Shown: piece by piece, positions 8,866 through 17,340 of the stretch
How positions within the stretch are numbered: the stretch's first letter is position 1
How the letters are laid out: every line of letters starts with the position of its first letter
NCBI GenBank assembly: GCA_963841855.1
Contig: CAWJEJ010000003.1
Span: 310,001-374,000, forward strand
DNA from: CAXBBB01 sp963841855
Lineage (GTDB): Bacteria; Bacteroidota; Rhodothermia; Rhodothermales; BA12
Reading direction: 5' to 3'
DNA length: 64,000 bases
Program-made: the position numbers and the translations under genes
Notes under the pieces: generated by a model
What the model was told of the DNA's origin: nothing
Database searches by the model: none
The model's input: the letters and a program-made list of their open reading frames with translations, nothing else

Positions 8866-10818
8866 TCAGTGCGGGTCGAGATAGGTCGTCGAGGCAAAGA
8901 AGGCGCGGTACTGCTCAAGGATCGTTTGGGCCTCCTTGGGGCGGAGGACCCCGCTTTTCGACTTCTGACGTAGCGTCTTCTGGACGCGCTGTTGCAGGCC
9001 GGGCGGGAAGTACTGAACACGCGCTAGCATCTCCTCGACCGTCGTGCCCGTCAGCATTTCTTCGATGTAGTAACCGCTTTCCTCCTCCTCATCCACGTAG
9101 ACGTGCGCTTCCGAAACGCCGCCGAACAAGTTGTGCGCGTCGCCCAGGATGTCTTGGTACGCGCCGACCAGGAAGATGCCCAACCGATACGTCTCGCCCT
9201 CGGGTACGTCGTGGACTTCGAGCGCGCGCTTCTCCTTGCCGCCGCCGACGTAACGGGCCACTTTGCCGTCCGAGTCGCACGTCAGGTCGACCAGGCGGGC
9301 GCGGCGCGTCGGGCGCTGATCGAGCCGGTCGATGGGGACGATGGGGAAGCGCTGGCCCAGCGCCCAGTGGTCCATCAGCGACTGGAAGACTGAGAAATCG
9401 CACAGCAGTTGGTCGGTCAGCGCGTCGCCCAGGCGGACCAGCTCGTCGGGCACCCAGTCGGGCCCGGCGGCTTCGACGCGGACGTAGAGGCGGCTACACA
9501 CGGTCCAAAACAGGCGTTCGGCTAGGGCTTTCTGGTCGATCGGCAGGTAGCCGTAGCCGAACAGCGCGTGTGCCTTGTCGCGCACATCGACGGCGTCGTG
9601 GTAGACTTCGAGCAGTTCGCCCAGCCCCGCCGCTGCCTCGACGCTCGCGATCATCTCGAACAGCGTTTGGGCGACTTCGTGCGATCCACCCGGTAACTCG
9701 AATCCATCGGCGACGGTCGGCTTTTCGGTGCGGCCCAGCGTGTCGACGACCAAGACCGAGTGGTGCGCCGTGATCGCGCGTCCGTTTTCGGTCACGATGC
9801 GCGGCGGCGGCACGTTCTCAGCCTCGCAGACTTCCTGGACCGCGTAGACGATGGCGTTGGCGTATTCCTGCATTGTGTAGTCGACGCCGCCTCTGCCGCT
9901 GCTCAGCGGAAGCGCGTCGTAGTTGACGCCCAACCCGCCGCCGCAGTCGAGGTATTCGATTTCGAGTCCGCGCCGGGTCAGGTGCGCGTAGATCCGCGTC
10001 AGCTCGCGCACGGCCGACTTGATCGCCTGCATGTCGGCGATCTGGCTGCCGATGTGGAAGTGCAGCAGGCGCAGCGCTTTGGTCTGCCCCGCCGCAATCA
10101 ACTCGTCGACGGCATCGACCAGTTCGGGCAGCGCGACGCCAAACTTCGACAGGTCGCCCGATGACGTTTGCCACATCCCCTCGGCGACGGTCGACAGCTT
10201 GACGCGCACGCCGAACTGTGGATCGACACCAGCCTCGTCCGCCAACTCACGAATGCGTCGCAGCTCGGTCGTCTTCTCGACGATGGGCAGCACCTGCCGC
10301 CCCAGCTTCTGGAACGTCGTGATCAGGCGCAGCATCTCGCTGTCCTTGTAGCCGTTGACCAGAAGCAGCGTCTCGTCGTCTTCCAACCGGGGCAGCGTCG
10401 CGATCAGCTCGGTCTTCGATCCGCATTCCAATCCGTAGCCGTAGGGTTTGCCTGCCTCGACGATCTCGTCGACGACCTCGCGCAGTTGGTTCACCTTGAC
10501 CGGGTAGACGCCCGTATAGCCGTTGCCATACCCGCTCTCTTCGACGGCCGTGCGAAACGACTCGTTGAGCAGTTTGACGCGCGTCGCCAGCAGATCCTGA
10601 AACCGAACGACCAGAGGCAGCCGCACGCCTTGCTCGACCAGTTCCTCGACGATGGCGTGCAGGCTGACGGCGGGTCCGTCCGGGTCGGGCTTCATCGCGA
10701 CGTGTCCTTGCTCGGACACTTCGACGTAGCCCTCGCCCCAGGCGGGCACGCGGTACAACGCGGCGGAATCGGCGGGCGTCCACGGGTCGACGGCGGCAGG
10801 CGGCGGGGCGATCTCCAA
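8866..10818 (-). CDS. speA: Biosynthetic arginine decarboxylase
   Basis: A PLP-dependent enzyme making agmatine from arginine, the entry to the putrescine route completed by aguA and aguB. Its 650 residues match the large SpeA type. The PLP lysine is K108 in 'GVYPVKVNQ'. Further family marks are 'HFHIGSQIADM', 'YLDCGGGLGVNYD' and 'TENGRAITAHHSV'. The conserved N-terminal block 'YRVPAWGEGYVEV' starts at residue 22, and no in-frame ATG exists before it and after the preceding stop. The gene therefore almost certainly starts at the TTG at 10818. The next ATG (residue 42) would cut off conserved sequence. Confidence 0.95.
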   Translation of the reverse strand: MEIAPPPAAVDPWTPADSAALYRVPAWGEGYVEVSEQGHVAMKPDPDGPAVSLHAIVEELVEQGVRLPLVVRFQDLLATRVKLLNESFRTAVEESGYGNGYTGVYPVKVNQLREVVDEIVEAGKPYGYGLECGSKTELIATLPRLEDDETLLLVNGYKDSEMLRLITTFQKLGRQVLPIVEKTTELRRIRELADEAGVDPQFGVRVKLSTVAEGMWQTSSGDLSKFGVALPELVDAVDELIAAGQTKALRLLHFHIGSQIADMQAIKSAVRELTRIYAHLTRRGLEIEYLDCGGGLGVNYDALPLSSGRGGVDYTMQEYANAIVYAVQEVCEAENVPPPRIVTENGRAITAHHSVLVVDTLGRTEKPTVADGFELPGGSHEVAQTLFEMIASVEAAAGLGELLEVYHDAVDVRDKAHALFGYGYLPIDQKALAERLFWTVCSRLYVRVEAAGPDWVPDELVRLGDALTDQLLCDFSVFQSLMDHWALGQRFPIVPIDRLDQRPTRRARLVDLTCDSDGKVARYVGGGKEKRALEVHDVPEGETYRLGIFLVGAYQDILGDAHNLFGGVSEAHVYVDEEEESGYYIEEMLTGTTVEEMLARVQYFPPGLQQRVQKTLRQKSKSGVLRPKEAQTILEQYRAFFASTTYLDPH

Positions 10819-11019
10819 TGGGCTGGCGGTTTTGCGGTGGGTAGTAACGGCGTAAACGTGGACGCGCGCGGCCTAGTTCGTGCGGCGATGCGGGATGTGG
10901 GTGAAGATGCCGATTCGGAACGCAGAGGAGCCGCCTAGAAAAATGCACTACACGAGTTAAGGCGTCCGCCAGCGAGCCGGTAGCAGGTGCACACCAACCC
11001 TCCCCCAACCCGCACCATC

Positions 11020-12257
11020 ATGCGCACACTCGTACTCCTCGCCGCCCTCATCGCGTCGCCTCTGGCTCACGCTCAGCCCTACATCTACTGGGCAAACAAC
11101 GAGGCCGCCTCCAACAGCATCGGCCGAGCGAACATCGACGGCACCAACAGCATCCCTAACTTCATTACGGGCGCCGACCGTCCCGGCGGCGTCGCGGTCG
11201 ACGGCAACTACGTCTACTGGTCGAATATCAACGGTGAGTCAATCGGTCGTGCCAATCTCGACGGATCGAACGTCGACCAGGACTTTATCACGGGTACGGA
11301 CCGGCCCGATCGGCATCGCCGTCGATGGCAACTCATATCTACTGGGTCAACAATCGGGGCGGCACAATCGGCCGAGCTAACCTCAATGGGTCGAGCGTCA
11401 ACCAGAGCTTTATCACCGGTGCGGATGGCCCCTTCGGAGTCGCCTTGAACGGCACGCATGTTTACTGGACGAACTTTAACGGCGGCACGATCGGTAGGGC
11501 AAACCTCAACGGATTGAATGTCAATCAGAGTCTGATTACTGGCGCAGGCAGCGCCTACGGAATTACCGTAGGCGACAGCAAGGTCTATTGGGCAAACAGG
11601 ACCACCAACGCGATTGGCCGGGCCGACTTCAACGGAGCGAATGCGAATGGCAGCTTCATTTCCGGAGCCGACGGGCCGGTTGGTGTAGTAGCGAGCAGCA
11701 CATCCTCACTGCCGGTCGAACTGACGGGCTTCACCGCTACGGCTTCGGGCGCGGACGCGCTACTGCGCTGGGAAACCGCTAGCGAGATCAACAACACCGG
11801 CTTCGACGTGCAGATCGCCAGCGGCTCGTCGGACACCTTCCGCAGCCTGGGATGGGTCGCCGGAGCGGGCACGACGCTCGAAGCGCAGCGCTACGCCTTC
11901 CGCACCGACGCGCTCGCTCCCGGCGCCTACCGCTTCCGCCTGCACCAGATCGACCTCGACGGAGCATCGGAGTTCTCGCCCGTCGTCGAGCTGTCGATTG
12001 CGCCCAAAGGCTACGCGCTCGCCGTCGCAGCCACGTTCTCGAACGCCGCCGACGTGTCGCTGACTCTGGAGCGCGCTCAGACCGTCCGCGTGTCGGCCTA
12101 CGACCTGCTCGGACGTCAGATCGCGGTCTTGCACGACGGTCAAGTCGACGGATCGGCGGCGTGGACGCTCTCAGGCGATCTGCCGTCGGGCGTCTACTTC
12201 ATCCGGGCCGAGGGCGAGTCGTTCGCCACGACGGCTCAGACGATCCGCGTGCGCTAG
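11020..12257 (+). pseudogene. YWTD-like repeat protein with T9SS C-terminal domain, frame-disrupted
   Basis: One gene broken by frame changes. From ATG 11020 a signal peptide (MRTLVLLAALIASPLAHAQ) and repeats of the type 'YWANN..SNSIGRANIDG', 'FITGADRPGGVAVDGN' run in frame 1 to about 11307. About 17 bases ('ATCGGCATCGCCGTCGATGG') continue the repeat in a second frame. From about 11331 the repeats continue in a third frame to the stop at 12257. At each break one extra base (or two missing) explains the shift. Afterwards come further repeats, an FN3-like block beginning 'LPVELTGFTA' and a Por-type sorting domain ('YDLLGRQIAVL', 'LPSGVYFIRAEG'). It would be an exported beta-propeller-like protein. 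This is either a true pseudogene or an assembly error. Confidence 0.75.
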
Positions 12258-12281
12258 ACCGCTCCATCCTCTGCAACCTTG

Positions 12282-12322
12282 CGCGTCCTCGTCGGCTTCG
12301 GTCGGCGAGGACGCGTCTTTTT
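12282..12322 (+). terminator. Rho-independent terminator
   Basis: Arms CGCGTCCTCGTCGG and GTCGGCGAGGACGCG (one mismatch) enclose a CTTCG-type loop and are followed by TCTTTTT. It lies 25 bases after the stop of the T9SS cargo gene. Confidence 0.8.
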
Positions 12323-12471
12323 GTGCATCGTGCAGCGCGCCGCAATCGCAGATCGACCGCGTAAAAATCAGCCGAGTTGAACCGGCTGGGCGAACGCAGA
12401 CCTCCAGCGCGGAGGTATTTTCACTCCTCATCACGTCGCACTCCCGCACGGCTCCAAGGCATCCTACCGGT

Positions 12472-13290
12472 ATGGGCGCTATCGTAATCACAGGAAGCAC
12501 GCGCGGCATCGGATACGGGCTCGCCCAGGCCTTTCTCGAGCGCGGACAGTCGGTCGTCGTTTCGAGTCGCACGGATGCCGATGTCAAGAGAGCCGTTCTC
12601 CGGCTGGGTCAAACGCACGATGCCACCCGCGTCCGAGGCGTGGTGTGCGACGTGACGCGCATGGACGATCTGAACGCCCTGTGGACCGCATCGGTCGAAG
12701 CGTTCGGAGCCGTCGACGTGTGGATCAACAACGCCAGCACGTGCCCTCCGACTAAGAGCTATATGGATCTCCACTCCGACGAGATCACCGCCGCCGTCGA
12801 CACCAACGTGCGCGGGACGATGCTGGCGTCGCACGTGGCGCTGACCGGCATGGCGGCGCAAGGATATGGCCAGTTGTTCAGCATGGAGGGCTGGGGGAGC
12901 CGGGGCGAGTGGAGTTCGGGCATGACGGTCTACGCCGCGACCAAACGCGCCCTGCGCCACTTTTCGGACGGACTGGCTCGTGAGTCGCGCGATACCGGCG
13001 TGCGCATCGGCACGCTTGGCCCTGGGATGGTGGCGACGGATCTGCTCGTCGACGCCTGGACCAGCGGTGCGCCTGCCAACTGGCGCCGCATGAAACGGCT
13101 GTTCCACTTCGTCATCGACCCGCCCGATCCCGTGTGCACCTACCTAGCCGGCAAAGTGCTGGCCAACCGGCGCACCAACGTCCATTATAGATGGATGAAC
13201 CCGCTTCGGCTCGGCGTCCGCTTTTTCCAGCCGCACTATTGGCGGCGCAATCCACTCGCTGGAACCCGGCTCGATACCTTTGGAGACTGA
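12472..13290 (+). CDS. Short-chain dehydrogenase/reductase
   Basis: A 272-residue NAD(P)-dependent oxidoreductase of the SDR superfamily. The N-terminal 'ITGSTRGIGYGLA' (6-18) is the dinucleotide-binding glycine motif, with 'INNAS' at 85-89. The catalytic set is likely S137, Y154 and K158 ('VYAATKRA'). The substrate is unknown. The last ~40 residues carry a basic, amphipathic tail ('WMNPLRLGVRFFQPHYW'). The stop is 2 bases from the ATG of the small membrane protein at 13293, so the two are probably translationally coupled and function together. Confidence 0.9.
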   Translation: MGAIVITGSTRGIGYGLAQAFLERGQSVVVSSRTDADVKRAVLRLGQTHDATRVRGVVCDVTRMDDLNALWTASVEAFGAVDVWINNASTCPPTKSYMDLHSDEITAAVDTNVRGTMLASHVALTGMAAQGYGQLFSMEGWGSRGEWSSGMTVYAATKRALRHFSDGLARESRDTGVRIGTLGPGMVATDLLVDAWTSGAPANWRRMKRLFHFVIDPPDPVCTYLAGKVLANRRTNVHYRWMNPLRLGVRFFQPHYWRRNPLAGTRLDTFGD

Positions 13291-13292
13291 TC

Positions 13293-13724
13293 ATGCCTGC
13301 CCTTTCACCCGAATCCATGCCGCGCGCTGCATGGCACCGACGCGTATTCATCGCAGCAGGCGTTTATAACATCGCGTGGGGCATCTGGTCGGCGCTCGAT
13401 CCGCAGTGGCTGTTTCGGTTTACGGGAATGGCGCCGCTCAGCGAACCCGCCATCTTCCAATGCCTGGCGATGGTGGTCGGACTCTACGGCATCCTCTATT
13501 TCGAAGTCGCCCGCCGCCCCAGCCGGGGCTGGCTCATCGCCGCCGTCGGACTGACGGGCAAACTGCTCGGCCCCGCCGGACTCGCCGTCCAGATCGCGAC
13601 AGGCGCGTGGCCGCCCTCCTCGATCGTGCTCTGCCTGACCAACGATCTGATCTGGTGGATTCCGTTCGGCCTGTACCTGCGCGACGCGTGGCCCTACTTC
13701 CGCGCCGACCTGCGCGCCGACTGA
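13293..13724 (+). CDS. Small four-helix membrane protein
   Basis: A 143-residue protein with four predicted membrane helices, at about 20-38 ('RVFIAAGVYNIAWGIWSAL'), 55-72 ('IFQCLAMVVGLYGILYFE'), 80-100 ('WLIAAVGLTGKLLGPAGLAV') and 108-127 ('SIVLCLTNDLIWWIPFGLY'). I do not recognise a named family. It begins 2 bases after the SDR stop codon, which points to an operon and possibly a membrane anchor or partner for that enzyme. Confidence 0.78.
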   Translation: MPALSPESMPRAAWHRRVFIAAGVYNIAWGIWSALDPQWLFRFTGMAPLSEPAIFQCLAMVVGLYGILYFEVARRPSRGWLIAAVGLTGKLLGPAGLAVQIATGAWPPSSIVLCLTNDLIWWIPFGLYLRDAWPYFRADLRAD

Positions 13725-13953
13725 CCCGGTTCGGACTGCACGACTGTTCTATCGAGCTACACGATCATCGGGGTGAGGCGCATAGTCGCTTTACCGCACC
13801 GTGTGGCCTTCGGGAGGCCGTTCTCCGGCATTCGGGAAAGAGGTCGGGGCTCCATAAGTCGACGGATAAGGCGCACACGACGTATCCGCACGACCGAACC
13901 CGACGCCCGCGCTATCGGTTACCACTCGCCCAAACCGACCGCAACGCCCGTCC

Positions 13954-14961
13954 ATGTCCGACACCCCGATCTCCGACTTCGTCACGCACCACTTCCGTCA
14001 CTTCAACGCCGCCGCGCTGGTCGACGCCGCCCACGGGTACCGCGCCCACGTCGATGGGGGCGGCAAGATGCTCGTCGCGCTGGCCGGGGCGATGTCGACG
14101 GCCGAGTTGGGGCTGAGCCTGGCCGAAATGATCCGGCGCGACATGGTGCATATCATCTCGTGTACCGGTGCCAACCTGGAGGAGGACCTGTTCAACCTGG
14201 TCGCCCACGATCACTACGAGCGCATCCCCAACTGGCGCGACCTGACTCCGGCCGACGAGCAGGCCCTGTTGGATCGCGGCATGAATAGGGTGACCGATAC
14301 CTGCATCCCCGAAGAGGAAGCCTTCCGCCGGTTGGAAGCCGCCTTGGTCGACGAGTGGACGCGCATGGAAGCCGCCGGGGAGCGCGCGTTTCCGCACCAG
14401 GTGTTGTATTCGATCATTCGATCGGGACGGCTAGAGGAGTTTTATCAGATCGACCCCAAGGACAGCTGGCTCGTCGCCGCGGCTGAGAAGAATCTGCCCA
14501 TCGTCACGCCCGGCTGGGAAGACTCGACGACGGGCAACATCTTCGCGTCGCACGTGCTGGGCGGCGATCTCAAGAGCCCGCATCTGGTCAAGCATGGCAT
14601 CGAGTTCATGACGTGGCTCGCCGACTGGTACACCGACAACGCCGGACCCGCGGGGAGCGAGGGCGTCGGCAGCGGCATCGGCTTTTTCCAGATCGGCGGC
14701 GGCATCGCGGGCGACTTCCCGATCTGCGTCGTCCCGATGCTCGAACAGGACATGGACAGGAGGACGCCGCTGTGGGCCTACTTCTGCCAGATCTCGGACT
14801 CGACGACGAGCTATGGCAGCTACTCGGGCGCCGTCCCCAACGAGAAGATCACCTGGGGAAAACTGGCAGCCGACACGCCGCGCTTCCTGGTAGAGAGCGA
14901 CGCCACGATCGTCGCCCCTCTGATCTTCCAGATGGTGCTGGAGACGAGCACGAAGGCATAA
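13954..14961 (+). CDS. Deoxyhypusine-synthase-family protein
   Basis: A 335-residue member of the DHS/homospermidine-synthase family. Visible marks are 'GGKMLVALAGAMSTAELG', 'HIISCTGANLEEDLFN', 'TPGWEDSTTGNIFAS', 'IGGGIAGDFPICV', 'SYSGAVPNEKITWGK'. K303 in 'TWGK' aligns with the catalytic lysine of DHS, which carries the aminobutyl group. Eukaryotic DHS modifies eIF5A with spermidine; bacteria lack eIF5A, and bacterial homologues are thought to transfer aminobutyl groups between polyamines. Its position about 3 kb from speA-aguB-aguA fits a polyamine role, such as making homospermidine or spermidine analogues. The exact reaction is not known. Confidence 0.9.
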   Translation: MSDTPISDFVTHHFRHFNAAALVDAAHGYRAHVDGGGKMLVALAGAMSTAELGLSLAEMIRRDMVHIISCTGANLEEDLFNLVAHDHYERIPNWRDLTPADEQALLDRGMNRVTDTCIPEEEAFRRLEAALVDEWTRMEAAGERAFPHQVLYSIIRSGRLEEFYQIDPKDSWLVAAAEKNLPIVTPGWEDSTTGNIFASHVLGGDLKSPHLVKHGIEFMTWLADWYTDNAGPAGSEGVGSGIGFFQIGGGIAGDFPICVVPMLEQDMDRRTPLWAYFCQISDSTTSYGSYSGAVPNEKITWGKLAADTPRFLVESDATIVAPLIFQMVLETSTKA

Positions 14962-14988
14962 GTTTCAGCGCTCCGTCCACTCCAGATT

Positions 14989-15684
14989 ATGCGCCTGCTC
15001 GTTCTCTGCCTTCTCGTCTGGGTAACCGGCTGCGCATCGACGACCCCCTCGTCGACTTACGCTCCCCAGCCCGAGTCCCCCGCGCTGACGTTCGCGCTTT
15101 CGGCGGGCGATGGGATGGATGAAGCGGCGCTCCGGTACCTACTCGACGCCGAGGTCGTAATTCCGTCAGGTGCGCGGGTTGCCGTTTTGCAGGTGCCGAG
15201 CGCGACCGAGCGGCGGTCGTCGTATTACGGATATGCCGAGCGCCAGGTGCTCGCGCGGCAGGTCCACCTCGACACGTTGAGGGCGCTGCTGCCGGATGTG
15301 GCGCGCGAGGTCGAGCTGCTGCCGTCGCTGCTCGTCTCCTCGTCGCCCTCGATCGACCAGATGCGCGAGCTTGCTGTTCGGTTGCAGGCCGACTTGCTGC
15401 TCGTCTACCGCATCGAAGGCGATCTGTACCGCAACTTCCGCGTGTTTCGCAGCGACGAGTTCCGCGCCTACGCTACGTGCGAGGCCGTCCTGCTCGACGT
15501 GCGGACAGGCGCGCTGCCCTTCACGACCGTCGCCACACGCGAGTACCAGACGCGCAAGCAGGACGGTGATCTGACGGACGGCGACGCCCAAAACCGCGCA
15601 CGCGAGCAGGCGGCGCTTCTCGCACTCGGACAGATGGGCCGCGAACTGTCCAGCTTTTTACGCGCTCAGCCCGCCAACCTCTGA
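14989..15684 (+). CDS. Lipoprotein of unknown function
   Basis: A 231-residue protein with a lipoprotein signal ('LLVLCLLVWVTGCAS', lipobox cysteine at about 15). The mature part has an alpha/beta pattern: 'VVIPSGARVAVLQVPS', 'ARQVHLDTLRALLPDV', 'LAVRLQADLLLVYRIEGDLY' and 'CEAVLLDVRTGALPFTT'. This is the sort of layout seen in periplasmic GNA1162/LpoB-like proteins that bind peptides or lipids; that resemblance is only a guess. It follows the DHS-like gene by 27 bases and could be co-transcribed. Confidence 0.75.
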   Translation: MRLLVLCLLVWVTGCASTTPSSTYAPQPESPALTFALSAGDGMDEAALRYLLDAEVVIPSGARVAVLQVPSATERRSSYYGYAERQVLARQVHLDTLRALLPDVAREVELLPSLLVSSSPSIDQMRELAVRLQADLLLVYRIEGDLYRNFRVFRSDEFRAYATCEAVLLDVRTGALPFTTVATREYQTRKQDGDLTDGDAQNRAREQAALLALGQMGRELSSFLRAQPANL

Positions 15685-15692
15685 CCGTTCGG

Positions 15693-16214
15693 TCACGCCT
15701 TTCCCAACGCCTGAAACAGCGTCTCCACCTGCACGATCGTATCCGCATCAACGAGCCGGTCGCCGCTCAGCTTCTTGCGCACGAACGGGACGGCGAACCT
15801 CGCGCCATCGGGAATCAGAGCCCCGTGCGCTGCGAGCGTTTCGCACAGCCACCGCAGCGCCTGGGCGCCTCCCTCGTGCGACGGCGACGCGCTCACGGCT
15901 GCTGCGGGTTTGCGATAGAGCGCGCCATCGGAGACGCACCAGTCGAGCGCGTTCTTGAGAGTCCCGGGCATTCCGTGCGCGTACTCGGGCGTGACGATCA
16001 CGACCGCATCGGCGTGGCGAATGCGCGCGCGCAGGTCAGCGACGGCGGGCGGAAACGGCTCGGCGTCGCGGTCGGGCGAGAACGGCGGTACGTCGGCGAG
16101 GCGGTCCCACAGCGCTCCGTTCCCATTGACCGGAGCGAGAGCGCCGATGGCACGCGCGAGCGAGGCCGTGGACGAATCGGAGCGGAGGCTTCCGGCGAGA
16201 GCGAAAACGGTCAC
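15693..16214 (-). CDS. NADPH-dependent FMN reductase-like flavoprotein
   Basis: A 173-residue flavodoxin-like protein of the NADPH-dependent FMN reductase family. 'LAGSLRSDSSTASLARAI' (6-23) is the FMN phosphate-binding loop. 'VVIVTPEYAHGMPGTLKNAL' (about 73-92) is the family's second flavin-binding motif (normally 'PEYN.S.PG.LKNA'). The usual reaction is reduction of FMN, quinones, azo compounds or chromate; the physiological substrate is unknown. It is convergent with the lipoprotein gene, with 8 bases between stops. Confidence 0.9.
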   Translation of the reverse strand: MTVFALAGSLRSDSSTASLARAIGALAPVNGNGALWDRLADVPPFSPDRDAEPFPPAVADLRARIRHADAVVIVTPEYAHGMPGTLKNALDWCVSDGALYRKPAAAVSASPSHEGGAQALRWLCETLAAHGALIPDGARFAVPFVRKKLSGDRLVDADTIVQVETLFQALGKA

Positions 16215-16363
16215 GGTGCTGGTAGAAGAGCATTGAGGTACGTCGCTGCCTGCTCACCGATCCGCTGGGCGGCGCGGGCCTACAGCGGCTGATTTCACTT
16301 TTCCGCTCACGCTCGCACTGTGCGTCGTCGGGCTATTATTCCGACTCGCCTCTCCCGCCTCCC

Positions 16364-17227
16364 ATGCGCCGCCTCCTCTTTTTCGCCGCCCTCGTGCTCC
16401 TGCCGGTTTCGGCGCGTGCCCAGAGCGCTCCGATTGCCTCGGCGGACACCGTCGGCACCCGCGTCGTCCTGCTGATGGCCGACGGGACGCGCATTACGGG
16501 CGTGATTGAGTCGATGACGGACGCCGAACTCCGCCTGACGGCCGACAGCGGCATCGCGATGACTATTCCGCGCGGCCAGGTGCGGTCGATCGAGGCGATG
16601 AGCGGGCGCCGATTTTCGGGCGTCGATCCCAATGCGACGCGGCTGCTCTTCGGCCCGACGGCGCGCGCGCTGGGATCGGGTACCGGATACGCCGCCCTCT
16701 ATCAGATAATCGCTCCGTTTGTCGGCGTCGGCATCGGCGATGCGGTCACGCTGGCGGGCGGCGCTACGATCAACCCTGGATCGGGGCGGCTGGTCTACCT
16801 CACGCCCAAGGTGACACTGGTGAGCACGGACGAGGCCGACATAGCCATCGGCGGATTTGCGGGCACGTTCACCGGCTCGGGCATCGACAGCAGTCCGCTG
16901 GTCGGCATCGGCTTCGCGGTAGCGACTCTGGGAACTAGCGAGCGCGCCGTCACGATCGGCCTGGGCCAGGGATACGCCGACGGCAGCGCGAGCAACGTCT
17001 TCGCCCTGGTCGGAGGCGAGTTTCAGGTCGGCAATAGGGCCAAACTGCTGACCGAGAACTACCTCTTCTATGTCGGCGGCGACACCGAGATCGTGTTCTC
17101 GGGCGGCATCCGCTTCTTCGGTGACCGGCTCTCGGCCGACTTCGGCCTGTTCTCGGCGTCGAGCCTGATCGGTACAGGCGTAGGCTTTCCCTTCCTCCCT
17201 TTCCTCGGCTTCGCGACGACGTTTTAG
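16364..17227 (+). CDS. Secreted hypothetical protein, barrel-like
   Basis: A 287-residue protein with a signal peptide (MRRLLFFAALVLLPVSARAQ). Residues about 30-75 form a small beta-rich module ('VVLLMADGTRITGVIESM', 'MTIPRGQVRSIEAM') of a kind often found in periplasmic Bacteroidota proteins that sense or bind. The C-terminal two thirds are glycine- and hydrophobic-rich with alternating pattern and end in 'FLPFLGFATTF'; a C-terminal aromatic residue is typical for outer-membrane barrels. Function is unknown. Confidence 0.75.
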   Translation: MRRLLFFAALVLLPVSARAQSAPIASADTVGTRVVLLMADGTRITGVIESMTDAELRLTADSGIAMTIPRGQVRSIEAMSGRRFSGVDPNATRLLFGPTARALGSGTGYAALYQIIAPFVGVGIGDAVTLAGGATINPGSGRLVYLTPKVTLVSTDEADIAIGGFAGTFTGSGIDSSPLVGIGFAVATLGTSERAVTIGLGQGYADGSASNVFALVGGEFQVGNRAKLLTENYLFYVGGDTEIVFSGGIRFFGDRLSADFGLFSASSLIGTGVGFPFLPFLGFATTF

Positions 17228-17340
17228 GCGAGTGTGGGGCCTCGGGGCGCTTGTCTGAGGCGGCGAGCGGACTGGCAGCGAAACGCGCCTTATCGTGGCC
17301 CGTTGCGTCGTATTCTGAGCCTTCCCATCCGGTCTATCGC

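Noticed and set aside
13725..13953. Gap before the DHS-like gene with GGCCTTCGGGAGGCC hairpin
   Set aside because: One short hairpin only; no related copy was found in the window and no T-run, so neither repeat nor terminator was called.
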